This document shows, piece by piece, positions 25,386 through 38,600 of a stretch of 64,000 bases of DNA (positions are counted from its first letter, which is position 1; each line of letters begins with the position of its first letter). The notes beneath the pieces are model-generated. The model was not told where the DNA came from. It did not search any database and worked only from the letters and a program-made list of their open reading frames with translations. The position numbers and the translations under genes were made by a program. The stretch is from assembly GCA_000499405.2 (NCBI GenBank), contig HG738137.1, positions 6,758,001 through 6,822,000 on the forward strand. Reading direction: 5' to 3'. This DNA comes from Onchocerca volvulus. Its lineage: Eukaryota; Nematoda; Chromadorea; Rhabditida; Onchocercidae.

Positions 25386-27434
25386 TTAATAATAAATTTG
25401 ATTAACGCACTGCAAATTGACAGCGATAGTTCATCTAAATGATTTCTAACCATAAATATCGCAGATATAGACAACAAAAAAGATATTCGGTTTTATCTGA
25501 AGTTTAAATAAATCTCGAACAAGGAGAAAGTAATTGTCAAATATCGAAATATGTAACTTAAAGCAGGAACAGAGAAAATAAAAAAATTAATATTACAGAG
25601 AAAATTAGAAACATAATTAATGCCAATCTCTGAAATTTTGAAATACTAATAGACTTGAAAAAAGAAATAAATAAATAAATATTAAGAAAACAAACAACTC
25701 GCTAATTTTTGCTGCAACAATAAAATATAGGAGCAGTTGGGCAAAGAAGATAATTTAAGAAGGTCAACATTTAAGATTTGAAATTATGGTTCATCCAGAC
25801 AATTTCCCAGAATATTACCGAGTGAAATAAAAATTCGATGAATTGACGAAATTGCAAGCTATAGGAATTACTCTCTGAAGATCCTGCAGTTATGTCATGT
25901 CCCATTCTTGTCCTTTATCCTCCTTTACTGCACTCTTTTCCTCGGAATTGTCACTAGTAGTTTCAGCTTTAAAGAGTATATTTCAATGCTATGTCGATAA
26001 TGGATGACAAAGAGAAAAAAGACTTGGAGAGATGAAGGAGAGCCTGTCTTTGATAGATTTGAACTGCAGCAATGCAGCCTGAAAAATGCCCTTGCATGAC
26101 ATGCATTTGCTGCAACTTTGTCTTGTTTCATTCAACGAGCATAGGTTTTTCACTGCAACGTCAATGTTCTGCCCTGTTGAGACATTACTGCAAATATTGG
26201 AAATTCAGAAATTCATGCTTATTGAATTGCTTAGCCCTTGGCTCTTAAACGACAAAACTAGTAATCATAAAGGATTGTTGTACCTACTCATATAGCACAA
26301 TTTAGCCGAAACTCATTTGTTAGAAAGAGGTGATTCAAGATGCTATTATCGTAATTTTATTAGAAATCAACTTGCCAAAAATCAAAGATGAATAATCAGA
26401 TCGAAAGATATTCGGATTGTTCTTATTGCGAATCGCTTACACTAAAATTCTTAATGCATAGACTGACAATAAACAAACGAAATCCTTAGGTATTCACGAC
26501 ATGCATGTAAAGAACAGGATCGAGCGGTAGCTATGTTTGTTGAAGTGACAATAAAAGAATGATGACAATGACATGCCCATTTATATAGACTTATTTAATA
26601 GTATCACTCGTGATTTATAAGTAATTGATGTTTTGTGATCAGTTAGTTGCATGGCGGAAGAAATAAATTCCTTTTCTATGCAGCCTAGATTTGTAAGAAT
26701 TAGAAAATAAGATTCCGCATGTGTGATCGATACAAGCCAGAAGACTAGTGCAAAACTATCAAAAAACTCATAATCAAGCAGCTAACAAAGGAATATGCAT
26801 GTGAATTGGTACTATCATAATTCATTTTACTTTTATCTCCATCATATCAAAATATCCTAATGAACTGGCTAATAAAAATGGATTAAGACGAATTATATTG
26901 CTAGAAAAAAATAATCCAAAAGTCCAACAAATGTCTTAATTGTTTTCTATAACCAAATAAATTGAATTTGATGATTTGTGATCTCTCCTGCATTCTCTTT
27001 CCTTCCACCACAATTATATAATTGAAATCAATAATTTTCAATTTCTTATAAACACTAATTCATCTTCTTCATTTATTAATAATACCAAATCCCATGAAAC
27101 TTATACTTCTCGGTATCAGAAAAAGGAAATTACCTTTCATTCCGAATAATATTACATATAAAGATTGCAAAAATAAGAGAAAGTGATGAGAAATATTTAA
27201 AAAGTAAACGATTAATTCATTGATCACATAATTAAATAAACGATTAAATATATAACACTGATCAGGATAATTAGCGATTAGTTTGTGGAGCTTCGTTATT
27301 AATGTTGTTGTCATCGTTGTTGTTGTTTGTTGCTAGGGCAAGTTGACATTATTTTCATCAGTTTCAGAGAAACATCGATATTACACAGCGTATATTAATT
27401 AAAAACATGTAGTAGAGATTCGTCCCACCCAATC

Positions 27435-27675
27435 AGTATCTGAATAAAACCAAGTAGAATTGATCTCTTCTCTTCACCGATATCTAAATAAAAACAGGTC
27501 AGATTGACCCCTTCTCTCCATCATTATCTAAATTAAAATAGGTAGAACAAATTTCTCTCTTCCAACGATCTCCAGAGGAAAACGGGCAACATAAATTCCT
27601 TTCTTCCCATCGATATTTAGATAAAAACAGTTGGAATAGATTTCTCTTCATCATATTCAGAGAAAAACGAGTGAA
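27435..27675. repeat. Minisatellite, about 44-base unit, six degenerate copies
   Basis: Units start near 27435, 27481, 27525, 27568, 27611 and 27653 (spacing 42-46). Each has a TATCT.AATAAAA or close variant, then CAGGT/CAAGT/TAGGT, GA.T or GAACA, and a TCTCTTC.. tail ending CATC/CACCGAT. The array also creates an artificial minus-strand frame. Confidence 0.75.
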
Positions 27676-30531
27676 AAGAACGCGTAACTTTTTCATACAA
27701 AAAAAAAAAAAAAAAAGCAATATTTGGAAAAAAAAATTGAATATAGAAAGCAATATTAGTAATAAAACAATTTTTCAAAAATAAACAAAAATACTGAAAT
27801 TTATTGATGAGAATAGTTCAAAAACAAAATTGTCAACTTCCGACTTTCAGGAAAAGGTACCATAAATATGTTAAATGAAAAAATAATGAATGATATGTGT
27901 GAGCTGGACAGCTGATGAGGAAATAAGCAAAATGAAAAGTGCAGACTGTGTTGTAAAAATTAGAAATTTGATAAACAAGGGGCACTTCGTGAAAATGATT
28001 CGTTGTTTTGATGAAACCAAAACAACGGAATATTCGCAAGGCAAGGCAAGATTAAAATATATTTCATATTTTTGAAGATTCAAACAGGACTAATTATTCC
28101 TATTTCTATGTTACAGACATATATTCAATAGCATTCGACTTAATTTCGTAAAGTTTTGGCTCATTTCAATTAGGTTTAGCTGAATGCATTTGCAACATGA
28201 ATATTGCATCAACAATTAGAATAACTTGTGCAATCGTTCGATTAATGACAGGTAAGATCAAATCCTGTCAGGAATTTTGAAAACTTTCGAAATGATAATA
28301 ATTAAGCTGCACCAAAGCAAATAAAATTATTAAAATCACACAAAAAAAAAAAAAAAAAAAAAAAAAACTGGATAACAAAGGCAACGAGATCAGAGTGAAT
28401 AGTACTGTGAAACTTCTCTTTGCCCACTTCTCTTCCCTTTCGTTTCATTTTCTCATCTAATCGATCGAAAGCATTTTCAATTTCCCAAAGCAACGCTGTC
28501 CCTAACCGGAATAACGTTGAAAAACATGCACACTTTAAATTGATTCGCAGTTTTATTATTCGATAATTCCCAGTTGATTGCATCTTGCTGATGAATTAAT
28601 AATTCATCATAATTAAATAAATTCAAAATTGAAAAGAAAAGAAGCTAATAAAGATGTAGTTTGCGGTGGTATATGCAATGAAATGCACATCTGTTTCACG
28701 AATGATTCGCTTTTCTCTGGTTTCCTTCGGTTAAAGAAATTGATTAGAATCAACAAAATTATTACCGATATTTCAAAGAAGGAAATGAGAAGGGCCCAAG
28801 TTGATGGATGATGAATGTTGTAGAATAGGACTATTGCCCAATGTTTACAATGGTTATTGGTACGAAAACCAAACAAATAGTTATTTCTAAAATAATTTCT
28901 GGAACAGGAAAGACTCATTTTCAGGTTTACTTATCATTGATGACGTTCTTTTGTTGAATTATATTCCAATTCAGATGAAATATAACCATCTAATAATCCC
29001 AACAGAACTGAAGAAAATCCTACATTGCATTCAATCTATCACTGATTGTATTTTCGCATATTTCCGAAGTACTCAATCTTTGCTGACATTTTTATGAGAA
29101 ACATGGTAAGCGAAATAATGATAAAACATCTAAAAAGCATTTTTCAACGAAAAGCAGCGTTTTATCTATTCTTTGGAATGATGAAATGCTCGATTTTAAA
29201 AACTTTGTCGTCTGATATGTAATACACATTTGCAATGTCGAAGTAATACTTGGTTCACGTACATCTTCTTATGTTTATTTTTAATTCAAACTGAACAGCT
29301 GCGAGAATCCTCAATGATAAATTTAAAATACAAGATGCCTAATGAATTGCTTTGTGGTAAGTACTTGAAAGTATTCATAACAATATTAAATATTCTTCAA
29401 TAAAAATAATATACAGACGTGAATTGAGTATTATCCAGATGATAATCTATACGAGATATATCATAAGATAATGTTTATTTATTAGATGAAATTTTGCATG
29501 CTTCGAAATTTTATTAAAATAGGAATTTCCTGTATATAGCGTTAAACTATTTATTTATTAATTAGTAATAACTAGAACCACTAATTACTAAAGCGAACGA
29601 ACAAATTCGTCCGACACCATGGTGTCATTGATTGCCTTTTCTCAATGGTTTCCTCACTTTGTACTATAGTATTTTCGGTACCATGCGTAAACCACTTATT
29701 TTTAAACATCTAGTGTTTCCGCAATATTAAGATGCGACATCTTAATGTCGCAAAAACATGTATTCCTCATCCAGAATAAAAAAAAAAACAAGACTTGAAA
29801 CTTCCATTTCTTCATATCAATTCCTGAAAAACTGACGGATTCTCCCGAAAGTTGAAAACTCCAGTCCTCTCTTCACAAGCCAAAAGTAATCCGCATGTAC
29901 ATTCATAGCATAAATAGCTTCAATGAGCTATCACAGTCACCAAAATTTCAAAAAGCTTTTTTTGTTCAATTATTAGTTGGCACTAAAATCATGATATAAC
30001 GAATTCTCCGTTCAGGTTTCAACCCAAATTTTTTATTTAGAAGCAAAAACAAGAATAATAGTTAACAATTAGCAAAAGATAAAAAGGAAAGAAAGGAAGC
30101 AAACCAAATTAGATAGATCAAAAAAATTCTGGCCAGAATTTAAATAAGGCAATGATTCTGGGAAAATTTCCTTGCAAAAAAGAAATAGATTCTTCCATAA
30201 ATAATGTTGGCCTTTATAAATTTTGAAACTTGAAATTACATAAAACAAAAAGAGTTTGTTTGAGTTTCAGATATGCTTTCCAGAAGCAAATCAGAAAAAA
30301 AAAAAAAAAGGAAAAATACATACATAAAGAAATAACAAGTTAGCTTCACGAATTCTCATAATTTTCGAATTGAGAAAATCTAAACAAAAAATTCCACTTT
30401 TAAAATTGATATTTAACTAACTCATCCTTCGAAACAAATCTCACAAAGTTGACTCATATTTTAAATTAACATTGAAATTCCAATGCAATGCTATAAAATA
30501 CAATTTAAAAGTTAAGTGAATCCAAATAACA

Positions 30532-33500
30532 TCAGGAAGGTGACAATTCTTCTTTCTTCACCATTTCCACATCTTCATCATTTGACTTTTCATTAAGTAA
30601 TACAAATTCTCGTGAGCTGAATCCAAATTTCAACACATCCTTCTCTCGCAATTCTACGAATCTGAAGAAATTTAATATAAGATGAGACAAAAAATAACTG
30701 AATTTAGTTCATGAAAGCTTGAATGACTTGTGATTCAGAGAAGGCCAAAAGTGGAAACAATTTCCTTTCTAGAACTTGCAATTCAAAAATGTTTTAAAAT
30801 TATTCTATTAATCACAGAAATCTCATGACAAATTCACCGTTGTGACTCGATACGTTCATTATTTAGATATGTACCATTCGCTGAATTGAGATCGATTATG
30901 TAAGGGCGTATACGTTTCACAGTTGTTCCATCAGGTAAATCCTTTGGTGTGAGACGGTATTGAAAAACAGCATGCTGTTTGGAACAGCTAGGATGATCTA
31001 CTGGAAGATCAGCGATTTTACGATCACGTCCGATAAGGTATGCTGATTGTCGATGAATATAGAGCACCGGTAACGCCTCATCGCCCTGTGCCATTCACAA
31101 CAATAAGATATGAAAAAAACAATGAAAATCAGATATCGAGATCGACTTATTTTACTGTTAATACTTCATTAAAAATGAAAATTTCAAATTAAAGCAAATA
31201 GAATGGAACAATTTTAAATTCTAAAAAGGGCAGTAATGAATGAAAAAAAATATCTTCAATCGAATCTAAAATTCTATTACAATATGACTTATGCATCGAG
31301 TTAATCATAAAGAATTAATTCTACATTAAAACCATAAAAGCAAAGAAATTTTCATGAAAAAATCCTTCATGAATATTAAAAATGAGTACCATTATTTCGA
31401 TTTTTACTGAAGCTCTGGAGAAATTTTAAACAGCAACCTTAAAAGGATAAAGACGCCAACGTAATTTTGGCATATGTGCATCGGAAGGTTCATTGTACTT
31501 GATAACAACACCTCGATAAGTATTGGTATCTTCAGCCAATTTCCCACTTGGTTCGAAATTTGGCTTCTCTTTTTCGATCTTTACTTTTTCTTTACTATCG
31601 TGATCACGAAGGCATTCATCAAATGGATTCTGCAGTCGACCACTAAAAAATATTAGCGTGGAAATAAGGAAATGAAAACTACTTATTGTCTTTCTGATAT
31701 TTCATCACATATGAAAATGTATACATGCGTGAGACAGACTTAGGAATGAAATTTTAAGTATTAACAAATTCATAAAACTTACGAGTGGTTCCCATCTACA
31801 TTTTTGAATCCTTTTTTCTGTGTATTACTAGTCGATAATTTTCTATCAGTTTCGCTGTCGAATTCCTTTTTTATTCCTGCAATATAGAAAAAAAAAAGTT
31901 ATTACTTAAGAAAGAAATATGTTTCTGCTAACAAACAATCTTGCTATAATCGAAAGGACATCAACTGATGCAATTTCTTCAGAAAGAGTTTGCTTTACTA
32001 ATTTTCCACAAAAAGCAAACTTTTTCTCTAACAAAAAAACTCTTAAGAAAAGTCAAATCTGTCATATTTACTAGCTTATGGATCAAAATGAACAGGAATC
32101 AGTACAATTAGGACGAAAATAAATAGAACACTTTTCAGAAAGAAGTGTGAATTACTTGCTTAGAATGAATTAAGCTAAGATAATTTATATTTAAGTCTCC
32201 TATTTTTCTTAAGAATTTAAGAATTGTAAGATCATAAAAATTTGATAATATATTCGATTCATAAGGCTTCACTCTTGTGCAATCCGTATTTGTCGGTTGA
32301 ATCCCGATTTTCCTCTATTCTTTCCTTTTTATAACTTTGCATTCTTTCCTTTTTCTTTCTCGACACTTTGTCACTGGAAAATCTTCCTGTAACATCATCA
32401 TCATCATTTCTAGATTTATGATATTTCCATAACATATTTCTCCATTCTATGTTTCAAGTCATCACTCAACAGGACAGTGTAACATACAGTGAATTTTTTA
32501 AATTGATCAAGAAAAAGGACAATGATGGTGATTTTTTTTTGTCACGTGGTAATTTAAAAGATAAAGAATACGAATGGAGATGAATTTTCCATGATATTCC
32601 ATCAATAAAAGCTTTTTTACCACCATATTCACCATCACCAAGAATAAGTCGCAAATAGAGTTTTTCGGAAGATTTTATTGCTTACAAACTTTCCACTATG
32701 GAACATTCCTGAAGTCCTTTCTTAAAGATAGCATGCAGTAAAAAATGAATGACTAAAAAATTTTTTTTAGTTATTCATTTCTTTTTGTTCTCTAATTTCA
32801 TGAATAAGCAAGAATTCCTGACTTATTTACGAAAATCCATTCCAAATAAATGATGCTTAAAAGAGAGTTCAAGTACTTGAGATTCATTTCGTTCTGTTAG
32901 GAATCTTAAAAACTATGCAAAAGATTAAATTAATAATGCTGTCGGAAAAATCCGAAAATTGATATAAACAAGGGGTGTTAAAGGTCATGAAGCGCGTAAT
33001 TTCAAACGTACCAATAGCCGATAACAGTAGGACAAACATGTTTCCCGCCAAAACGGTCCAACTAACAGTTAAACAAAGCAAGATCATGAGGCGCCTAATT
33101 GGAGATCAGGAAAGAAGGAGGGATTCCGAAAGGATATATAAGGATCGGATTTGGAGCAGAAGTATATTCTGATTCCGCTATTAGTCAACGAGCGCCTGCG
33201 TTTCTACAACAGTTTTCTACAAGATTTTCACGACAGACGCCATCAAAAACCATATAGTAAATATTTTCCTAATAACATCTACAGAGATTACAAATCAAGT
33301 TTTAAAGCCACTAAGACATAGCTGAAAACTCCCTGATGCTTCCCACTAAACATTTATATGGGTTTTTGTCTTCAGCAATTAAGCTGCCGATTTTCTTCGA
33401 TGAAGTTCGGAAATAAATGACTCAAAAGATAAGTTTTCAGAAAAGATTATTCCTGTCCATAGAGAGAATGAAAAATGGTGGTCAAGTGTGGTAAATCTTC

Positions 33501-33759
33501 ATCAATAAGATGATATACGGTCAAGGATCTCAACCAAAAAAAAAGAGAAAAACGAACCATAATGACTGGAGGAATGTGCTGAATGATGACGTGAAGAATG
33601 ACGATGACAAGTTGACGGTGTAGTAGATCGTCCAGTCTCTGTTGAATGATAACGTGAAGAATGACGATGAAAGGTTGAGGGAGTAGTTGATCGGCGAATT
33701 TCTGAAGAATGCGACTTCTCCGAACTACTTGAGCTACCTTTTCTGCGTCTACGCGTCAT
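30532..33759 (-). CDS. SNIP1: SNIP1 homologue (Smad nuclear-interacting protein, FHA domain)
   Basis: Six phase-consistent exons, 33759-33558, 32386-32273, 31876-31783, 31642-31438, 31085-30838 and 30661-30532, give 330 residues (human 396). SNIP1 is a nuclear FHA protein linked to SMAD/p300 signalling, spliceosomes and microRNA processing. The N-terminus is Arg/Ser/His-rich and contains two 21-residue repeats. The middle is Lys/Glu-rich. The conserved part starts at EDTNTYRGVVIKYNEP and MPKLRWRLYPFK. The FHA domain covers about residues 206-310: VLYIHRQSAYLIGRD (Gly-Arg 224-225), HPSCSKQHAVFQYR (Ser-x-x-His 240-243) and NSANGTYLNNERI (NGT about 275-277), ending KFGFSSREFVLL. These phosphopeptide-binding residues are all present. 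Exons 2 and 3 are short and rest mainly on phase. The gene diverges from ICA69. Confidence 0.93.
32741..32780. repeat. Near-perfect foldback in a SNIP1 intron
   Basis: AAATGAATGACTAAAAAA and TTTTTTAGTTATTCATTT form arms of about 18 bases with one mismatch and almost no loop. It lies in intron 1 of SNIP1. It could be a tiny foldback element or an insertion scar. No function is indicated. Confidence 0.6.
32975..33240. mobile_element. Possible transposon fragment in SNIP1 intron 1
   Basis: The stretch around 33034-33078 (AACATGTTTCCCGCCAAAAC, then CTAACAGTTAAACAAAG) matches 25087-25133 in the Helitron-related fragment. Flanking DNA is somewhat less AT-rich than the intron. Ends cannot be set. 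It may be a relic of the same family or of a passenger segment carried by it. Confidence 0.4.
33581..33706 (-). repeat. In-frame 63-base tandem duplication in SNIP1 exon 1
   Basis: Units 33581-33643 and 33644-33706 are alike with few changes and encode two 21-residue copies of an RSTTPST.HRHSSR.HS-type peptide. The unit length is a multiple of three, so the frame is kept. This expands the Arg/Ser/His-rich N-terminus of the SNIP1 homologue. Confidence 0.85.
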
Positions 33760-35602
33760 CTGAAATTTTCAAGTTCAATTTCTAGGTCCATTCGCCGTGT
33801 CTTGATGAAATAACAAAGGAAATTGGATCAATCTAATGTTTATAGTTCTAGTAATCACTGAAGCAAGTAATGAGAATCCTCTCACCAAGGAAATTCTACA
33901 CCTCTCCCGACAATCTTCCTCGCCACCGTTTCTAATAAGCTATATTACCTCTGCAATACACTTTTAATGCGGCCCCATCAGAGAGAATTTCATCTGTCTC
34001 CGTGAAAAAGGTATGAGAGGAGTGCCGTCTTTTGCAGTTGCTTCTCCTTCAAACTCCTCCTGATGACAGTAAAATATAGATAGAACGTGATAGCAGCATC
34101 ATTCAAGGTACTGTCCACTTACATCCTTTTCTCCTATATCGTACTCCTTTCCTCCTGTACAGTACACCCTTTCCTTCCTGTAATGTAAATATTTTTCCCA
34201 TTTTCAATGCTGAATACTTCAGGAAAGTGCATAGCAAAGGCTGGTGAATGGAAATGAATTCACTTCAGTAATTAGTTGATTATTGAATGGAAAGCATACA
34301 AATTAATAGAAAATGCAGAGAGAGACAGAAGAAGAAGAAAAAAAAAAACAAATGAAAGGCTCAAAAGGAAGATAAGCGGAGATTTGTTAGCTTAATTACT
34401 GTTGTTAACTGATTAATCAGCAAGTCCCCTATCAAAGGAAATATCATGGAAAAGAGCCCGCACCTTGACCATAGCTAGCTGGCGCCTAACTATTCTGCGA
34501 TGCTGCTCTGCTGCCATCCATCATTCATGAGCTCTTTCCATTGCTTCTGCACTTTTCACTCAGTTATTCTGCTATTTTCCATGTTCCTATAATCAATACC
34601 AAGCCATCAATGTGACTGAAGTATCTGCCCGAAAAGTCTGGATATTTTCGAGCAATTGATAAGCATTGGCATCGATTGTTGATTTTATATACTGAATGTT
34701 TTATTTTAATACTGAGCTCAATTGGATGTCTAATTATTTTTTAGGCACCAAGTTTTAGGCAAAAAAATTAGATATAAAAAGATAAAATTTTAGACAAACT
34801 AATCTGAGGTCTAATTGGCGGTTCAGTATTATTAGTTTTTTGCGGAGGTCCATCGAATGTTTACTACTCTTTAGATATCACTGAGTGATGCAATAATATA
34901 GTATTCTCATGTGAAGTTTTTATCTAAACTAAAAAGATTTTAAAACATTCTAATTCGACCTTTTTTCTGTATCAAGTCTTGTGTTCTTTTGAAAATAAAG
35001 TAGTACCGGGAGATAACGGAAGAACATTTGTCAATGATGTCATCAGACAGACCAAAGCTATCACATCAGATTAAGATATTAAACTTTCTGAAAAGAGGGA
35101 TATTGTTTAAAAAAAAGGAAGTGAAATTAAAGACATTGGAAAATGAAGTATCTAATTAGAAGTTGAAATCATCGAATTCGGAGAACTTTAGCGATAGTGA
35201 ATAATTTGGCTTTACTAAGGAATATAAAGAGTAAAAGTAGACGAAAATGAAATTAAAAAACACTGAACAGAGTTGACGTAAGGTGTTATAGTAGGAAGAA
35301 GGGCTCATTTGAAAAATGCTAGATTGAGTTTCATTTTTAAAACAAATTATTGGAAAAATAAATGATCGTAGAGTCAACTGAATGCAAAAAAAAAGGTGAT
35401 TGTTAGAAAAGTAGGAGTAAGCGAATGAATGAAATAAGAAATAGAAATAATATTGTCGCCAATGTTTATTTTTAATAATTTAATTCGAATCGTTGTTATG
35501 AAACGCTCATACTATTAAACTTTAATGTTTTACCAAAGAAATATGTTAAATAATGCAAATTTCGAAATGTCATCTAGGAATTGAAAGTTCTACGATAACA
35601 AG
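33760..35602. promoter_or_regulatory. Divergent intergenic region of SNIP1 and ICA69
   Basis: 1.8 kb between the start codons of SNIP1 (-) and ICA69 (+). It must hold both promoters. The part from about 33880 to 34570 is less AT-rich, with C-rich stretches. I see no further exon and no recognisable core element. Confidence 0.5.
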
Positions 35603-38600
35603 ATGGCTTATGCACGTCATTACGAATTGACTACCAGGTGATACTTTAAAATTGGAAAGAGTAAAATTAGCGAATCTTCTTTTCACCGTCACATTCACTA
35701 CTGTAGACTGTAAATATATTACTGCGACAAATTTACGATGTCATGCTCAATGTCAGCTGTACCACTCGATTCAAGCCTACTGGCCTTATTTTTCAATACC
35801 AAAGCAATCAGTCTTTTTCAATCTTTTTCCGGCTATTTATCTACTCTTTATTATTACGGTGACCTTGAATTCATAAGAACAGGTTGTTGAATATTTTATT
35901 AATTAACAATAATATTAACATCTGATTTTAGCGGTTTAAATTTCGATCGTTTTGTGGATCAATTTGATGAGCCTACATTGAATAAAATGCGCCAGCAGTA
36001 CTGGACAGCTAAGCAATTAATAAGGAAAAAACTGGGAAAGAAGGTTAATAAGACTTCCCTTGATTGCAAATGATAATGTTGTTGGTCGGAAAAACTTTCA
36101 AGTAACATTTCAAAATGAAAAGCAAAATTTGATTGACAAACTGCATTTTTCAGGAAGATGAACATTTGTTAGCTTCAGATGCGGAATTTGATACTAAATT
36201 AGCTCTCTTTCGATTCGTTCAAGAAACATCTGATCAAATGCTTTGCTGCATCGATAACTATCAACATTATCTTAGCGGTATTTTTTTTAAGTGAATACAG
36301 TCATAATTTTGCAATAGAATTTTCATCAAAAACTTAAAAGTTGTTGGTACCACTATATTTTGCGATCAATCACTGTTATAGAAGAGAATGGCAAAGTTCA
36401 GCGTTCAGCTATTTTATAAGCTACGCTTTATATTTCGAAGTTCTGAAAAAGAGCTGTCATCAAAAGTTGAACTCAGGTAGTTATAGTTATTAAATGTAAC
36501 AAAAATTTTCTTTAGAATTAGTGCAAGTGGAATTTGAATTGAGTAAAATGTTGAAAGATGATGGTGGAGCAGAAATGACAGCTGCCGGTCGTGTTATGGT
36601 CGCTGTCGCCAGGGTTTTGGCCCTTTCAGTGCATCATAGGTTATTTCTGAACATATCTTCTGTCTTTTAAATTCATAATCTCATAACAAGATCACCTTTT
36701 ATCTCCTTTTCAAATAGTGATCAAAATTTTTTTTTTGAAGTAAGTTCGAAGGCTTAGAAAATTTTTCAGTTATTTCGCTCTTTTAAAATTGTCATGAACC
36801 AATCTATATCCATATAAATAAAAATGTAAATTTTCACTCTTAAATCTGTCATAAATAAAACCAGCCTAAAATCCCCGAAAGTTCTTCACCGATTGCTTTC
36901 AAATTTTGATACCACCTTGCATTCGAGTAGGCGCACGTTTTTATATAGACATATCTACTGTTTTCTATATGTCATACATGTCATATATTCTACATGTCAT
37001 GCGGTGACAGGTAAAAGTAAGTGAGCGGATTGAATTTTTTGACCATATCCTACACCTCACTTTAATGAACGGACAGAATTTATTGACCACGCCTTTATGA
37101 TCGGGCAGGGTTTATTGACCATACCTTTATGAGCGGACTGAAACCTATTTTCTGCATTAACGGGAGCAGGCCACGTGCACAGCACACTTAAGTAATTTAT
37201 GGATTACTTTTCTGACTTCGTGTCTTGGTTTGCCTATTTGTCGTAAATGTTCGTTGTTCATTTTGATATAGCGTTTCAAGTTCTTTAACTGATTCGATTG
37301 ATTTGGAACTTTGATACAACGTTGCATTCGAAAAAGCGCGTGGCTTTATATAGATATACCTACTTTTTTTGTACCTCTCACATCTGTGACAAGTAAAAGT
37401 AAGTGAGCGGACTGAATCTATTATCATCCCTACTTTCTGCAAAATGGACGTGGCCTTCAGTATGCAACGCTCAGTACGCCCGGTAAAAACAAACGCGTAT
37501 TGCAGTGCAACGTTCTGTCAAAATTTCGAAGCAAAAGGTAAGAACTTTCGGAGATTTAAGATTTTAAAGAAAGTTTCGGGTCTAATTTTAAATTCATTCA
37601 TAAGATAATTTCGAGAACAGTTGAGGTGCTATCTATCTCATCCAAATAATGCCTCGCAGAAGAACAAACTTAAGTCGTTCTCGCGCAGCGGAAGGAATGC
37701 GACCATTAATTTGCAAATCAAACTGAGAAAGAACGGTATCAGCGAACGAACGGAAAATATAGAGAATGGCTCAAATACGATTGGAGCGATGTGAAGTCAG
37801 ACTTGAAGATGCATGGTTGCGAGTATGGCCGATAGTAAATCGATCTACTCCTGCTTTGTTTGATGTAGAATTGTGTTGTGAAAACACAAGTGGTCTTTTG
37901 TCTTATGTGCAATCAAATGTTCCTAAGCTAATGCTGGAGCAAAAAGGGTATTTATGATTAAATAATGCAAACTTTCAATAACAGAGTTGGAGAAATCTTC
38001 ATAGATGCTCCAGAAGGAATTGGTAAAACATCTCTAATTGGATTGATTAGGACAACAATTAGATCCGAAAATGGCACTTGCATGATCCAAAATAGCTGCG
38101 AAATTGCTGCCGATATTTCTAGGTGGAAAAACTGCTTATTTCACTTTGAAATTGCCATTAAACATGCAATTCACTGAAATTCCCACGTGCAACATTTCCA
38201 AAGCATCCGGCGTGGGGAAAGTATTGCAAAATATAAACTTATTATTTGGGATGAATGCACAATGATTCACAAAAAATCTTGATTGATCATTGCAAGATTT
38301 GCGTAGAAACATCAGACCATTTGGAAACGCATTAATATTGCTTGAAGGAGATTTCAGGCAAACATTACGTATAATTTTTTGATTATGGACGAAATAAATG
38401 CTTACTTGAAATACCCTACTTAATCGCGATATGTAAAGACGTTAAAATTAACTACAAATATGTGTGTACAGCTGCAAAACGATCGATCAGCTAGGATATT
38501 GTTATCTCAATTATTGGAAACTGGGAACGGAAAGACGCCGGTTGCTCTGATTTCAGGACGAATTTCATTGCCCATCAATTTTTCAATTTAATGACGTCAA

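Larger units (their letters stand above)
21259..30531. other. Large gene-poor interval between TPPP and SNIP1
   Basis: About 9.3 kb with no exon set I can support. Open frames are short, low-complexity and unpartnered. It holds homopolymer runs (T at about 22250-22267, A at about 22374-22392, 27699-27716 and 28341-28367), two Helitron-family copies near 24930-25385 and a 44-base minisatellite at 27435-27675. A loose duplication may exist between about 23459 and 23648. It should also contain the TPPP promoter near its left end. Confidence 0.55.

Noticed and set aside
27499..27753. 84-codon minus-strand frame
   Set aside because: It is produced by the 44-base minisatellite and a poly-A tract; the peptide merely repeats the unit.
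28613..28918. 101-codon minus-strand frame with a hydrophobic stretch
   Set aside because: No splice partners, no recognisable family and typical AT-rich composition; length is within chance for this region.
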